This document shows positions 32,655 through 40,106 of a stretch of DNA of 62,496 nt, in pieces (the stretch's first letter is position 1; every line of letters begins with the position of its first letter). Origin of the DNA: DASVEE01 sp036399695 (GTDB lineage Bacteria; Acidobacteriota; Thermoanaerobaculia; Gp7-AA8); assembly GCA_036399695.1 (NCBI GenBank), contig DASWMP010000352.1, positions 1 through 62,496 of the forward strand, read 5' to 3'. Made by a program: the position numbers and the translations under genes. Below the pieces are notes generated by a model. It was not told the origin of the DNA and ran no database searches. It was given only the letters and a program-made list of their open reading frames with translations.

Positions 32655-35414
32655 ATGCCCTCACGCACGATCGCGATTCGCGGAGCGCGGACGCACAATC
32701 TCAAGAACGTTTCGGTCGACATCCCCCAGCGGGAGCTGACGGTCATTACCGGGCCGTCGGGGTCGGGGAAGTCGTCGCTGGCCTTCAATACGCTCTATGC
32801 CGAGGGGCAGCGGCGGTTCGTCGAATCGATGTCGACGTACGTGCGGCAGTTCCTCGAACGGATCGACCGGCCGGACGTCGATGAGATCGACAACATCCTG
32901 CCGGCCATCTCGATCGAGCAGAAGAACTCCGTCAAGAACGCCCGCTCCACCGTCGCGACCGCCACCGAGCTGGCGGACCACATCCGTCTCTTCATGACGT
33001 ACACGGGAGAGACGTGGTGTCCGGACTGCCATGTGCGGGTGAAGAAGGAGACGCCGCAGTCGATCACCGCCGAGCTGCTGGAAGCGATTCCGGGCAAGCG
33101 CGTCGTCGTGCTCGCGCCCGTTTTCTTCGAAGCGGACAACATCGGCATCGTGCTCGAGCAGCTCATCAAGGCCGGCTACTACCGCGCCTGGATCGGCGGC
33201 GAGGTGCGCGACCTCAATGAGATCGACACGACCGGCTTCTCGTCACTGGAGCTGGTCATCAACCGGCTGCGCATCGACGAGGAGCGGCGGGCGCAGCTCA
33301 CGGAAGCGATCGAGCAGGCCTTCGAGGTGTCGAAGGGGAACGTCAACATCCTGGAGCAGTCAGAGGAAGGGTGGCTGAGCCATCGCTTCACGTCGCGTTT
33401 CGCCTGCAACAAGTGCGGCTCGGAGTTCCTCGAGCCGGTGCCGCATCTCTTCTCGTTCAACTCGCCGCTCGGCGCCTGCCAGACCTGCCAGGGCTACGGC
33501 CGCATCATCGGCATCGACATGGAGAAGGTGATCCCGAACCGCGACCTGCGGCTCGACGAGATGCCGATCGCGCCGTGGAACTCGCCCGGTTACGAGGACT
33601 CGTACGAGGACCTCGAGCGGGCCGCGAAAAAGTACGGGCTGCGGCTCGACGTGCCGATCAAAGACCTGACCCCGGCCGAGTGGGAGCTGCTCTACAACGG
33701 CCGCAGCAAGTGGTACGGCATCAAGGGTTTCTTCGAGTGGCTGGAGACGAAGAAGTACAAGATCCACGTGCGGGTGAAGCTGGCCAAGTACCGTTCGTAC
33801 GAGCCCTGCCCGAAGTGCAACGGCTCGCGCCTGAAAGCCGCGGCCGACAACGTGAAGTTCCGCGAGCTGACGGTCGGCAACCTCTTCGCCATGGACGTGA
33901 AGACGGCCCGCCGCTTCTGGGAGTACCTGGCGCTGTCGAAGACCGAAGAGTCGGTGGCCGGCCATCTGCGCCGGGAGATCGTCAACCGGCTCGTCTATCT
34001 CGATGAGGTGGGCCTGTCGTACCTGACGCTCGATCGCCAGACGCGCACGCTTTCCGGCGGCGAGTCGCAGCGCATCAATCTGGCCGCGGCGCTCGGCAGC
34101 TCGCTGACGGAGACGATGTACGTCATCGACGAGCCGACGGTCGGCCTGCACGCGCGCGACAGCGAACGGTTGCTGGCGGTGCTCAAGCGGCTGCGCAATG
34201 CCGGCAACACGGTGGTCGTCGTGGAGCACGATCCGACGATCATCAACGGCGCCGACTACAACGTGGAGCTCGGCCCCGGCGCCGGCGAGTTCGGCGGCGA
34301 GGTGCTGTACGCCGGCGTCTCGAAGGGCTACAACGCCCCGCACGTGCCGCGGCCGGTTGCGGCCGAGAGCGGCGAGGACAAGGGGTTCATCTCGATCCGC
34401 AACGCCCGCGAGCACAACCTGCGCGGCGTCTCCGTCGACATCCCGCTCGGGAAGCTCGTGGCCGTCACGGGCGTCTCCGGCTCCGGCAAGTCCACGCTCA
34501 TCCGCAACTGCCTGTACAACCGCTACCAGCGCGACCTGCGCGGCGTGGCCGGCCTGGAATGCGGCAAGGTGGATGCGCTGGAAGGGGTCGACAAGATCTA
34601 CGACATCGAGTTCGTCGACCAGTCGCCGATCGGCCGCTCAACCCGCTCCAATCCGGCGACGTACATCAAGGCGTGGGACGAGATCCGCAAGCTGCTCGCG
34701 GACACGACCGCGGCGAAGCTGAACGGCGTCACCGCCGGCATGTTCTCGTTCAACACGACGGGCGGCCGCTGCGAGGTCTGCCAGGGCGCCGGCACGGTCA
34801 CCATCGACATGCAGTTCCTCGCGGACGTGGAAGTCGTCTGCGATAAATGTAACGGCCGCCGCTTCGGCGATCACGTGATGAAGGTGCGCTACAAGGGCAA
34901 AGACATCGGCGAGATCCTGGCGCTGACAGTCGACGAGGCGTCGAAGTTCTTCGTCGACAAACGCGCGTTGCTCAAGCGGCTGGATGCGCTGCGCTCGGTC
35001 GGCCTCGGGTACCTGCGGCTCGGCCAGTCGACGGATTCGCTCTCCGGCGGCGAAGCGCAGCGGCTGAAGCTGGCCTCGTTCCTGGCCGAAGCCGCAAAGT
35101 CCGCCGAGACGGCGAAACCGCGGCTGTTCCTGTTCGACGAGCCGACGACCGGCCTGCACCACACGGACGTCGAGCAGCTCCTCAAGACGTTCCGCGATCT
35201 GCTCGAGCGCGGCAACTCGGTGCTGGTGATCGAGCACAACACGCAGCTCATCGAGCAATCCGACTGGATCATCGACCTCGGCCCCGAGGGTGGCGATCAG
35301 GGCGGCGAGCTGGTGGCGGTCGGAACGCCCGAGGAGATCGCCGCGAACCCGCGCAGCGTCACCGGAAGGTACCTGACGCCGGCGACGGCGCGGGGCTCGA
35401 ACCGGGTGGCGTGA
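32655..35414 (+). CDS. uvrA: UvrA-family excinuclease ATPase
   Basis: DNA damage sensor of nucleotide excision repair, about 919 residues from ATG 32655; the longer open frame runs back into the repeats and is rejected. Two ABC ATPase halves are present: Walker A GPSGSGKS (33-40) and, in the second half, GVSGSGKS; signatures LSGGESQRINLA and LSGGEAQRLKLA; Walker B VIDEPTVGLH and LFDEPTTGLH. Zinc-binding cysteine pairs are present (CNKC...CQTC, CPKC, CEVC...CDKC). It should act with UvrB, which is not in the window. Length is slightly below the usual ~940, mainly in the first half. Confidence 0.93.
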   Translation: MPSRTIAIRGARTHNLKNVSVDIPQRELTVITGPSGSGKSSLAFNTLYAEGQRRFVESMSTYVRQFLERIDRPDVDEIDNILPAISIEQKNSVKNARSTVATATELADHIRLFMTYTGETWCPDCHVRVKKETPQSITAELLEAIPGKRVVVLAPVFFEADNIGIVLEQLIKAGYYRAWIGGEVRDLNEIDTTGFSSLELVINRLRIDEERRAQLTEAIEQAFEVSKGNVNILEQSEEGWLSHRFTSRFACNKCGSEFLEPVPHLFSFNSPLGACQTCQGYGRIIGIDMEKVIPNRDLRLDEMPIAPWNSPGYEDSYEDLERAAKKYGLRLDVPIKDLTPAEWELLYNGRSKWYGIKGFFEWLETKKYKIHVRVKLAKYRSYEPCPKCNGSRLKAAADNVKFRELTVGNLFAMDVKTARRFWEYLALSKTEESVAGHLRREIVNRLVYLDEVGLSYLTLDRQTRTLSGGESQRINLAAALGSSLTETMYVIDEPTVGLHARDSERLLAVLKRLRNAGNTVVVVEHDPTIINGADYNVELGPGAGEFGGEVLYAGVSKGYNAPHVPRPVAAESGEDKGFISIRNAREHNLRGVSVDIPLGKLVAVTGVSGSGKSTLIRNCLYNRYQRDLRGVAGLECGKVDALEGVDKIYDIEFVDQSPIGRSTRSNPATYIKAWDEIRKLLADTTAAKLNGVTAGMFSFNTTGGRCEVCQGAGTVTIDMQFLADVEVVCDKCNGRRFGDHVMKVRYKGKDIGEILALTVDEASKFFVDKRALLKRLDALRSVGLGYLRLGQSTDSLSGGEAQRLKLASFLAEAAKSAETAKPRLFLFDEPTTGLHHTDVEQLLKTFRDLLERGNSVLVIEHNTQLIEQSDWIIDLGPEGGDQGGELVAVGTPEEIAANPRSVTGRYLTPATARGSNRVA

Positions 35415-35427
35415 GGGGTGGGAGCGG

Positions 35428-35467
35428 GGGAACGATGGGACAGATGGGACCTGTAGGACCTATGGGC
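35428..35467. repeat. 9-bp tandem array
   Basis: About four units: GGGAACGAT, GGGACAGAT, GGGACCTGT, AGGACCTAT. Same family as at 10.1, 37.7, 39.7 and 54.2 kb. Opposite sense to the array at 37704-37755. Confidence 0.85.
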
Positions 35468-35475
35468 TCCGCCTG

Positions 35476-35545
35476 ATGTGGGACAGACACTCTTGTCTGT
35501 CCGCCTTCGGGGTGCACGGGACAGACAGGAGTGTCTGTCCCACAT
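35476..35545. repeat. 70-bp hairpin element, copy A
   Basis: Outer arms ATGTGGGACAGACACTC and GAGTGTCTGTCCCACAT, with inner GGACAGACA-type hairpins in each half. It differs from the copy at 37610-37679 at only two positions and has the same orientation. Confidence 0.9.
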
Positions 35546-35559
35546 AGAAGCTGCCTCAC

Positions 35560-36744
35560 TCACTCCGCTCGACGGAAGGCGATTTCTTCGATCATCTTGA
35601 ACCTGCCGTCTCGGGTCATGAACCGGCCGCGCCGGACGTGCAGGTTGCCGGCGTCATCGAAGCCGTTCATCTCGACAGACCGGAGATCGATGGCCGCCAC
35701 GCCGTAGCGTGCAATCGGCGCCGTCTCGTTCGGATCGCACACGCCGTCGTGATCCGCATCGATCCAGAGTCGCAGATGCTGCCAGACTTCATCGTTGGCA
35801 TCGATCGATCCGTCTCGGTTACCACCCCGAACTCGCTCGTCGTATGAAGCAAGCGCCTCGAATCCTCCACGCGCCTTCGTCCCATCCGGCATGACCGTGC
35901 CGATGCCGAACAGCTCACTCCCGTTTTCGACGCGGTCCTTGTGATTGAGATCGAGCCAGAGGAACGCCTCCATCGTCTCGGCGTTCGTCCACCCGACCTG
36001 CTCCGTCGTACCGTCGCCTGCGACGTCGAACCAGACGGCCTGCTCGACGCCCGTGGTGTTGACTCCGTCCCCATTCACATCGAACACGAGTGGATCGCAC
36101 CACCCGTCGTCACACCACCACCCCCGAAACCACGCGGTGGCATGGTTCGAACTCGGCGGTGGGCCCAGCTCCTGAGGCGTACTGGTGGCCGCGTCGACAG
36201 CGTCGCATTCGGCACTTGAAGGGCCGGAGCTGGCCCAGTCCCCACCCATGATCGTTCCGGAGCAGGAGGAGTTCCCAAGGCCCAGTACGTGACCGATCTC
36301 ATGAGCGATGAGGTTGTCGAGAGTGGAGTGCGGCATCACCCAGAGGCAGTCGGCGCCACTCGCAGTCTGCTGGAAGACCTGGATCGTTCCTCCGGCAACC
36401 CGGTTGCTACCGTCCAGATCCGGCATGAACCAGGCGCACGAGTCTAGATGGTCCTGGCTGTTCATTCTTCCGGGGACGTAATCTACCGTGATCGTGATGT
36501 CAGCGGTTCCACTCGTAATGAGCGACGGATACGCATCTCCCATCTCGTTGCACCCGGAGCTCCAGATGCTGATCGCGGCGGAGACGGGCGGAGCATCCTT
36601 GCCATTTGCCGCCCATCCGCTACCAGTCTGCAGGCGGATCGTACCGGCGAAATTTTCGGGATGTGTCTGGGTCGTGCACTGCGCGAAGCTCAACCGGACG
36701 CAGAATGCGAAGGACACCGCAATGACAACTGCTAAACGGCTCAT
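35560..36744 (-). CDS. Secreted metzincin-like protease with EF-hand-type repeats
   Basis: 394 residues. Residues 1-21 are a signal peptide. The peptidase domain carries LIAHEIGHVLGLG (His148, Glu149, His152) and a following Met in TIMGG, as in metzincins. The third ligand position is Asn158 (GLGN) rather than the usual His, which is unusual. Residues ~205-340 contain several calcium-binding-type loops (DVNGDGVNTTG, DVAGDGTTEQ, DLNHKDRVENG, DADHDGVCDPNE). It starts 7 nt after the gene upstream, so they form one operon. Base composition is lower in GC than in the neighbours, and 70-bp direct repeats flank the pair. Confidence 0.78.
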   Translation of the reverse strand: MSRLAVVIAVSFAFCVRLSFAQCTTQTHPENFAGTIRLQTGSGWAANGKDAPPVSAAISIWSSGCNEMGDAYPSLITSGTADITITVDYVPGRMNSQDHLDSCAWFMPDLDGSNRVAGGTIQVFQQTASGADCLWVMPHSTLDNLIAHEIGHVLGLGNSSCSGTIMGGDWASSGPSSAECDAVDAATSTPQELGPPPSSNHATAWFRGWWCDDGWCDPLVFDVNGDGVNTTGVEQAVWFDVAGDGTTEQVGWTNAETMEAFLWLDLNHKDRVENGSELFGIGTVMPDGTKARGGFEALASYDERVRGGNRDGSIDANDEVWQHLRLWIDADHDGVCDPNETAPIARYGVAAIDLRSVEMNGFDDAGNLHVRRGRFMTRDGRFKMIEEIAFRRAE

Positions 36745-36751
36745 GGCGCCC

Positions 36752-37468
36752 TCAGTTGCGGGTGTTGTTTCGGTCGGTTGTCCGACGTTCGAACAGGTCG
36801 AACGTGACTCCCGTTTCCTGAAGGGCCTTCGGCGTCACGAGCCGTTCTCCGCGGGACTCGTGAATCAACTGTGTCGAGGCGTCCACCCAGATCACTTCAC
36901 CGCTATCGGTTTGCTCGGGGCTACCCAACGAGTAGATGAGCATGCGATCGCCGACGGCTGGAGCAACGAACTCCCCGAGCGGCTTTGAGCAGACCAGACC
37001 TTCAGCAGTCGGAATCTTCGCTAGTTGATAAAAGAGGTAGAGCGGGCCATGGCGCCCCTTGCCGCGGATCTGTTTCGCGTTCAGGCGAAGCAGTGAACCT
37101 GGGATTCCGTAATAGAAGCCTTGCCGAATGGCCATGACTTTTGCTGAAACGATGGTCTCCGAGTGTTCGAGGAGGGTGTCCAGCGAGTTTGTGGGCTTGA
37201 AATGCTCAGGTGTGGGGGGCCCTGAGAAAAAGCGACACTCGTCGGTCGCGCCGTTCCGCCGCGCGATACGTCGTGCGCTGTCAATCCTGCCTAGCAGAAA
37301 GAGCTCTTCGCGGATCTGTCCGCGCTCATTGACCGCCGCGTCTGCCGCTACCCACGCAAGTTCATCGTCTAGGGTGCTGCGCAGGAAGTCCGGGATGTCC
37401 TTCGGGTCGTCGGCCAGGGCGGCAGTGGAAAACAGCAGGACCAGCAGGATTCGCAGGACGGTTTTCAT
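36752..37468 (-). CDS. Secreted protein of unknown function
   Basis: 238 residues from ATG 37468, which opens with a signal peptide (MKTVLRILLVLLFSTAALA). The longer frame adds an unlikely Cys-rich tail. The mature part has no motif I recognise; it contains LLEHSETIVSAKVMAIRQG and FVAPAVGDRMLIYSLG, which suggest a small beta-rich domain. It ends 7 nt before the metzincin-like protease gene, so it may be an inhibitor, chaperone or partner of it, but this is only context. Confidence 0.65.
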   Translation of the reverse strand: MKTVLRILLVLLFSTAALADDPKDIPDFLRSTLDDELAWVAADAAVNERGQIREELFLLGRIDSARRIARRNGATDECRFFSGPPTPEHFKPTNSLDTLLEHSETIVSAKVMAIRQGFYYGIPGSLLRLNAKQIRGKGRHGPLYLFYQLAKIPTAEGLVCSKPLGEFVAPAVGDRMLIYSLGSPEQTDSGEVIWVDASTQLIHESRGERLVTPKALQETGVTFDLFERRTTDRNNTRN

Positions 37469-37609
37469 CGTCGGCACCTGATTCGCGCTCAAGTCAAGCA
37501 TAACTCCGGAACTATCGCAGCAACAGTGATACCGCGCCAAAGATGTCGTTCGGGACGGAAATCATCGCTGTTGCGCGGCGAACGCGAATCGGGCGGAGCG
37601 ATCCGCCTT

Positions 37610-37679
37610 ATGTAGGACAGACACTCTTGTCTGTCCGCCTTCCGGGTGCACGGGACAGACAGGAGTGTCTGTCCCACAT
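37610..37679. repeat. 70-bp hairpin element, copy B
   Basis: Direct repeat of 35476-35545 with two mismatches (ATGTAGG for ATGTGGG, and TTCCGGG for TTCGGGG). Confidence 0.9.
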
Positions 37680-37703
37680 AAAAGCCGGCAAGCAAGTCTG
37701 GGT

Positions 37704-37755
37704 TTCATCTGTCCCATAGGTCCTATCTGTCCCATAGGTCCGATCGTTCCCCCGC
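37704..37755. repeat. 9-bp tandem array
   Basis: Five units: CATCTGTCC, CATAGGTCC, TATCTGTCC, CATAGGTCC, GATCGTTCC. Inverted relative to the array at 35428. Confidence 0.85.
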
Positions 37756-37783
37756 CCGAGCGCCCGCAATACAATCCCGCCTG

Positions 37784-38005
37784 ATGGCGAACGATCTCCG
37801 GGGCTTGGTGGCGTCGCGGGTGGCGCGGCCGTTGGATCCGGCGGATGATGACCTGCCGCTTGGTGGCAGCGGGCTGGGGCTGGACTCCATCGCCATTGCG
37901 GAGTTGCTGCTGGAGATCGAGCAGCAGTTCGGGGTGACGGTCACGGATCTGCTCGCGGGGGAGACGCTCACCTTGCGGGCGTTGCTGGCGCGCGTCGGGG
38001 GATGA
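37784..38005 (+). CDS. Acyl carrier protein
   Basis: 73 residues with the carrier-protein helix pattern and the phosphopantetheine Ser35 in GLGLDSIAIAELLLEIEQQFGV. Unlike a housekeeping AcpP it is rich in Leu, Arg and Ala and lies next to an acyltransferase and an AMP ligase, so it probably serves a dedicated lipid pathway. Its stop overlaps the acyltransferase start. There is no ribosome binding site; TACAAT ends 8 nt upstream of the ATG, suggesting a leaderless mRNA. Confidence 0.85.
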   Translation: MANDLRGLVASRVARPLDPADDDLPLGGSGLGLDSIAIAELLLEIEQQFGVTVTDLLAGETLTLRALLARVGG

Positions 38006-38580
38006 TGCTCCGGCTGGTTGTGTGGTTGCTGCGGGTGCTGTTGCCGGAGGAGCGGTTTCATGACGTGCTTCCTCGGTTTGGACGCGAGCGCATGCAGCGG
38101 CTGGTGCGGCCGAGCCCTACGGTCATCGACGGGGCGGCGATTCTCGGGTTGTTTCATGTGGGGCCGCTGTTCGCGGTGGCGGCGTATCTCGACCGGTTGC
38201 CGCGTAAGGCGTTTGGCATCGTGCGGCAGCGGGACGATCAGCAGCGGGCGCTCGTGTTCGCGCAGGCGGTGCAGCACTTGCGCGGTGGGGGGCTGGTGGT
38301 GATGGCGGTGGATCCGGAGCAGGCGAGCAGCCGCATCGGCGTGCCGTTTCGCGGCGGCACGCTGCACCTGGCGCGCGGCGCCTTCGCGCTGGCGCGGATC
38401 ACCGGCGCGCCGATCGTGCCGCTGGCGGCGCGGTGGCGGGGGCTCTGGATCGAGATCGTCGTCGGTGAGGCGCTGAGCGGGGCGACGGAAGAGGAGCTGG
38501 CCGCTTCCGCCGCGCAGTGGCTGGAGCGCTATCTCGACGGCGCGCCGCTCACCCGGCGGCTCCGCGAGTTGATGAGCTGA
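38002..38580 (+). CDS. LpxL/HtrB-like acyltransferase
   Basis: 192 residues, shorter than LpxL (~300). A hydrophobic N-terminus is followed by ILGLFHVGPLF, where His52 would be the catalytic His; the usual acidic partner four residues later is absent. Further on, RGGTLHLARGAFALARITGAPIVPL matches the substrate-side motif of this family in two pieces. It is coupled to the acyl carrier protein gene by overlap (ATGATG). It probably moves an acyl chain from the carrier protein to a lipid or sugar. Its 3' end overlaps the convergent AMP ligase by 32 nt. Confidence 0.75.
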   Translation: MMLRLVVWLLRVLLPEERFHDVLPRFGRERMQRLVRPSPTVIDGAAILGLFHVGPLFAVAAYLDRLPRKAFGIVRQRDDQQRALVFAQAVQHLRGGGLVVMAVDPEQASSRIGVPFRGGTLHLARGAFALARITGAPIVPLAARWRGLWIEIVVGEALSGATEEELAASAAQWLERYLDGAPLTRRLRELMS

Positions 38581-40048
38581 AGAGGATCGCCGCGTCGAGC
38601 TCTCCGGCGGCGAGGGCGGCGCGGAAGACGTCGTGGCGGATCTTGCCGTTATACGTCCGGGCGATGGAGTGCGTCTCGAGGACGATGACGCGCTCCGGTG
38701 CGAAGCCGGCGATCCGCTGGATGGCCTGCGCGGCCGCGAAGGCGACGGCCGCCGGATCTCCGTCGACCTCCAGCGCGACGACGATCTCCTCCGTCCCTTC
38801 GCGGGCGATGCCAATGGCGGCGGCCAGGCGAACGCCTTCCACCTCCAGCGCTGCTTCCTCCAGCTCGCGCGGTGCGAGGACGGCCCCGCCGCGTTTGAGC
38901 ATGGCGCGCTTGCGGCCGAGGACGTAGAGCTCCCCTTCGCTGTCGATGGCGCCGACGTCGCCGGTGTGCAGCCAGCCGTCGCGGAGCGTCTGCCGCGTCG
39001 CCTCCTCCGCTTCGAAGTAGCCGGCGAAGACGCCGGGGCCTCGGACGAGGATCTCGCCGTCATCGGCCAGACGCACCTCGACGCCCGGCAGCGGACCGCC
39101 GCAGGAGACGTTGCCACGGTCGTCGGCGCGCACGGGCAGACCCGGCGCGACGGTCGTGACGCCGAGGGTTGCTTCGGCCAGGCCGTAGCCGGGTCGGATC
39201 ACGTTGCGCAGGCCGAAGCGGGACTCGAATGCGGTGATGGTGCTGAGGCGCACCGGCTCGCCGCCGTTCGTGCCGACACGGAGCGACGTCAGGTCGACAG
39301 CACGTGGATCGACGAGCCGCGCGGCGAGACGCCAGGCAAAGTCGGGCGCGCCGGTGATGGTGCCGCGCACTTCGCTGATCTTCGCCAGCCAGCGGGGGAT
39401 CGTCTGGACGGACGGCGGCACGATGTGACAGGCGGCCCCGAAGTAGAGCGGCCCGATGATGAAGCGGACCAGGCCGAGGTCGTGCCACGGCGGTACCCAG
39501 GAGACGAGGACGTCGTCCGGCGTGATGCCGAAGAAGCTCATCGCCGCCCGCTGCACGGCGTCGATGCTGTGGTGCGGGATCATGACGAAGCGGGACTCGC
39601 CGGAGGTGCCGGAGGTGGGCTGGAGGAACGCTAGGGGCGTTGTCCGTTGTCCGTTGTCCGTTGTCCGTGGGAGGGCGGCTTCCATAGGTCCGATACGTCC
39701 CATGCGTCCCATCGTTTCTCTGCCGAGCGGCGCGTCAACAATCAGCCGGGGCCTGACGCGCTCGGCGCGCTTCCTGGCCGTCTCCGCCGGGACGTATGGG
39801 TTCATGGCCACACTCGTCGCGCCGAGGAGCTGGATGGCGTAGAAGTGGCGGACGAAATCGAGGCCGGCGGGTAGGAGCAGCACCACGCGGTCGCCGGGCC
39901 TCACGCCTGCCTCGGTCATCGCCGCGGCCACCGCCGTGGCCTGTTCGAACAAATCGGCGAACGTCAGCCGCTCGTCTTCGAAAGTGAAAGCGAGGGCCTG
40001 ACCGGAGTTGTTCGCACGTTCACAGAGGAGTGCACCGAGCGTGGTCAT
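38549..40048 (-). CDS. AMP-dependent acyl-CoA/acyl-ACP synthetase
   Basis: ANL-superfamily enzyme of about 499 residues from ATG 40048. It activates a carboxylic acid as acyl-AMP and passes it to CoA or a carrier protein. Motifs: LQPTSGTSGESRFVMIPH (P-loop-like), VSWVPPWHDLGL, PGYGLAEATLGV, the DGWLHTGDVG ATPase motif and GRKRAMLKRGG; the C-terminal YNGKIRHDVFR holds the catalytic Lys. WHDLGL resembles fatty acyl-AMP ligases, and the nearby carrier protein is a likely acceptor. Residues ~112-137 (MGRMGRIGPMEAALPRTT and following) are encoded by 9-bp and 7-bp tandem repeats and look like an in-frame insertion. Confidence 0.87.
   Translation of the reverse strand: MTTLGALLCERANNSGQALAFTFEDERLTFADLFEQATAVAAAMTEAGVRPGDRVVLLLPAGLDFVRHFYAIQLLGATSVAMNPYVPAETARKRAERVRPRLIVDAPLGRETMGRMGRIGPMEAALPRTTDNGQRTTPLAFLQPTSGTSGESRFVMIPHHSIDAVQRAAMSFFGITPDDVLVSWVPPWHDLGLVRFIIGPLYFGAACHIVPPSVQTIPRWLAKISEVRGTITGAPDFAWRLAARLVDPRAVDLTSLRVGTNGGEPVRLSTITAFESRFGLRNVIRPGYGLAEATLGVTTVAPGLPVRADDRGNVSCGGPLPGVEVRLADDGEILVRGPGVFAGYFEAEEATRQTLRDGWLHTGDVGAIDSEGELYVLGRKRAMLKRGGAVLAPRELEEAALEVEGVRLAAAIGIAREGTEEIVVALEVDGDPAAVAFAAAQAIQRIAGFAPERVIVLETHSIARTYNGKIRHDVFRAALAAGELDAAILFSSSTRGAAG
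39639..39714. repeat. 7-bp and 9-bp arrays inside the AMP ligase gene
   Basis: (GTTGTCC)x4 at 39639-39666, then about 3.5 units of the 9-mer family (CCATAGGTC, CGATACGTC, CCATGCGTC, CCATCG) at 39682-39714. They remain in frame. Confidence 0.9.
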
Positions 40049-40106
40049 AGCGGCGCGCAGGATGCCATACAATGCCACCTCAATCATTTAGCGAGGAGCC
40101 CTCAGC

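Larger units (their letters stand above)
37469..37783. other. Intergenic region with repeats
   Basis: 315 nt with no gene. It holds the second 70-bp hairpin element (37610-37679) and a 9-bp array (37704-37755), then TACAAT (37770-37775), which ends 8 nt before the acyl carrier protein start. Confidence 0.6.
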
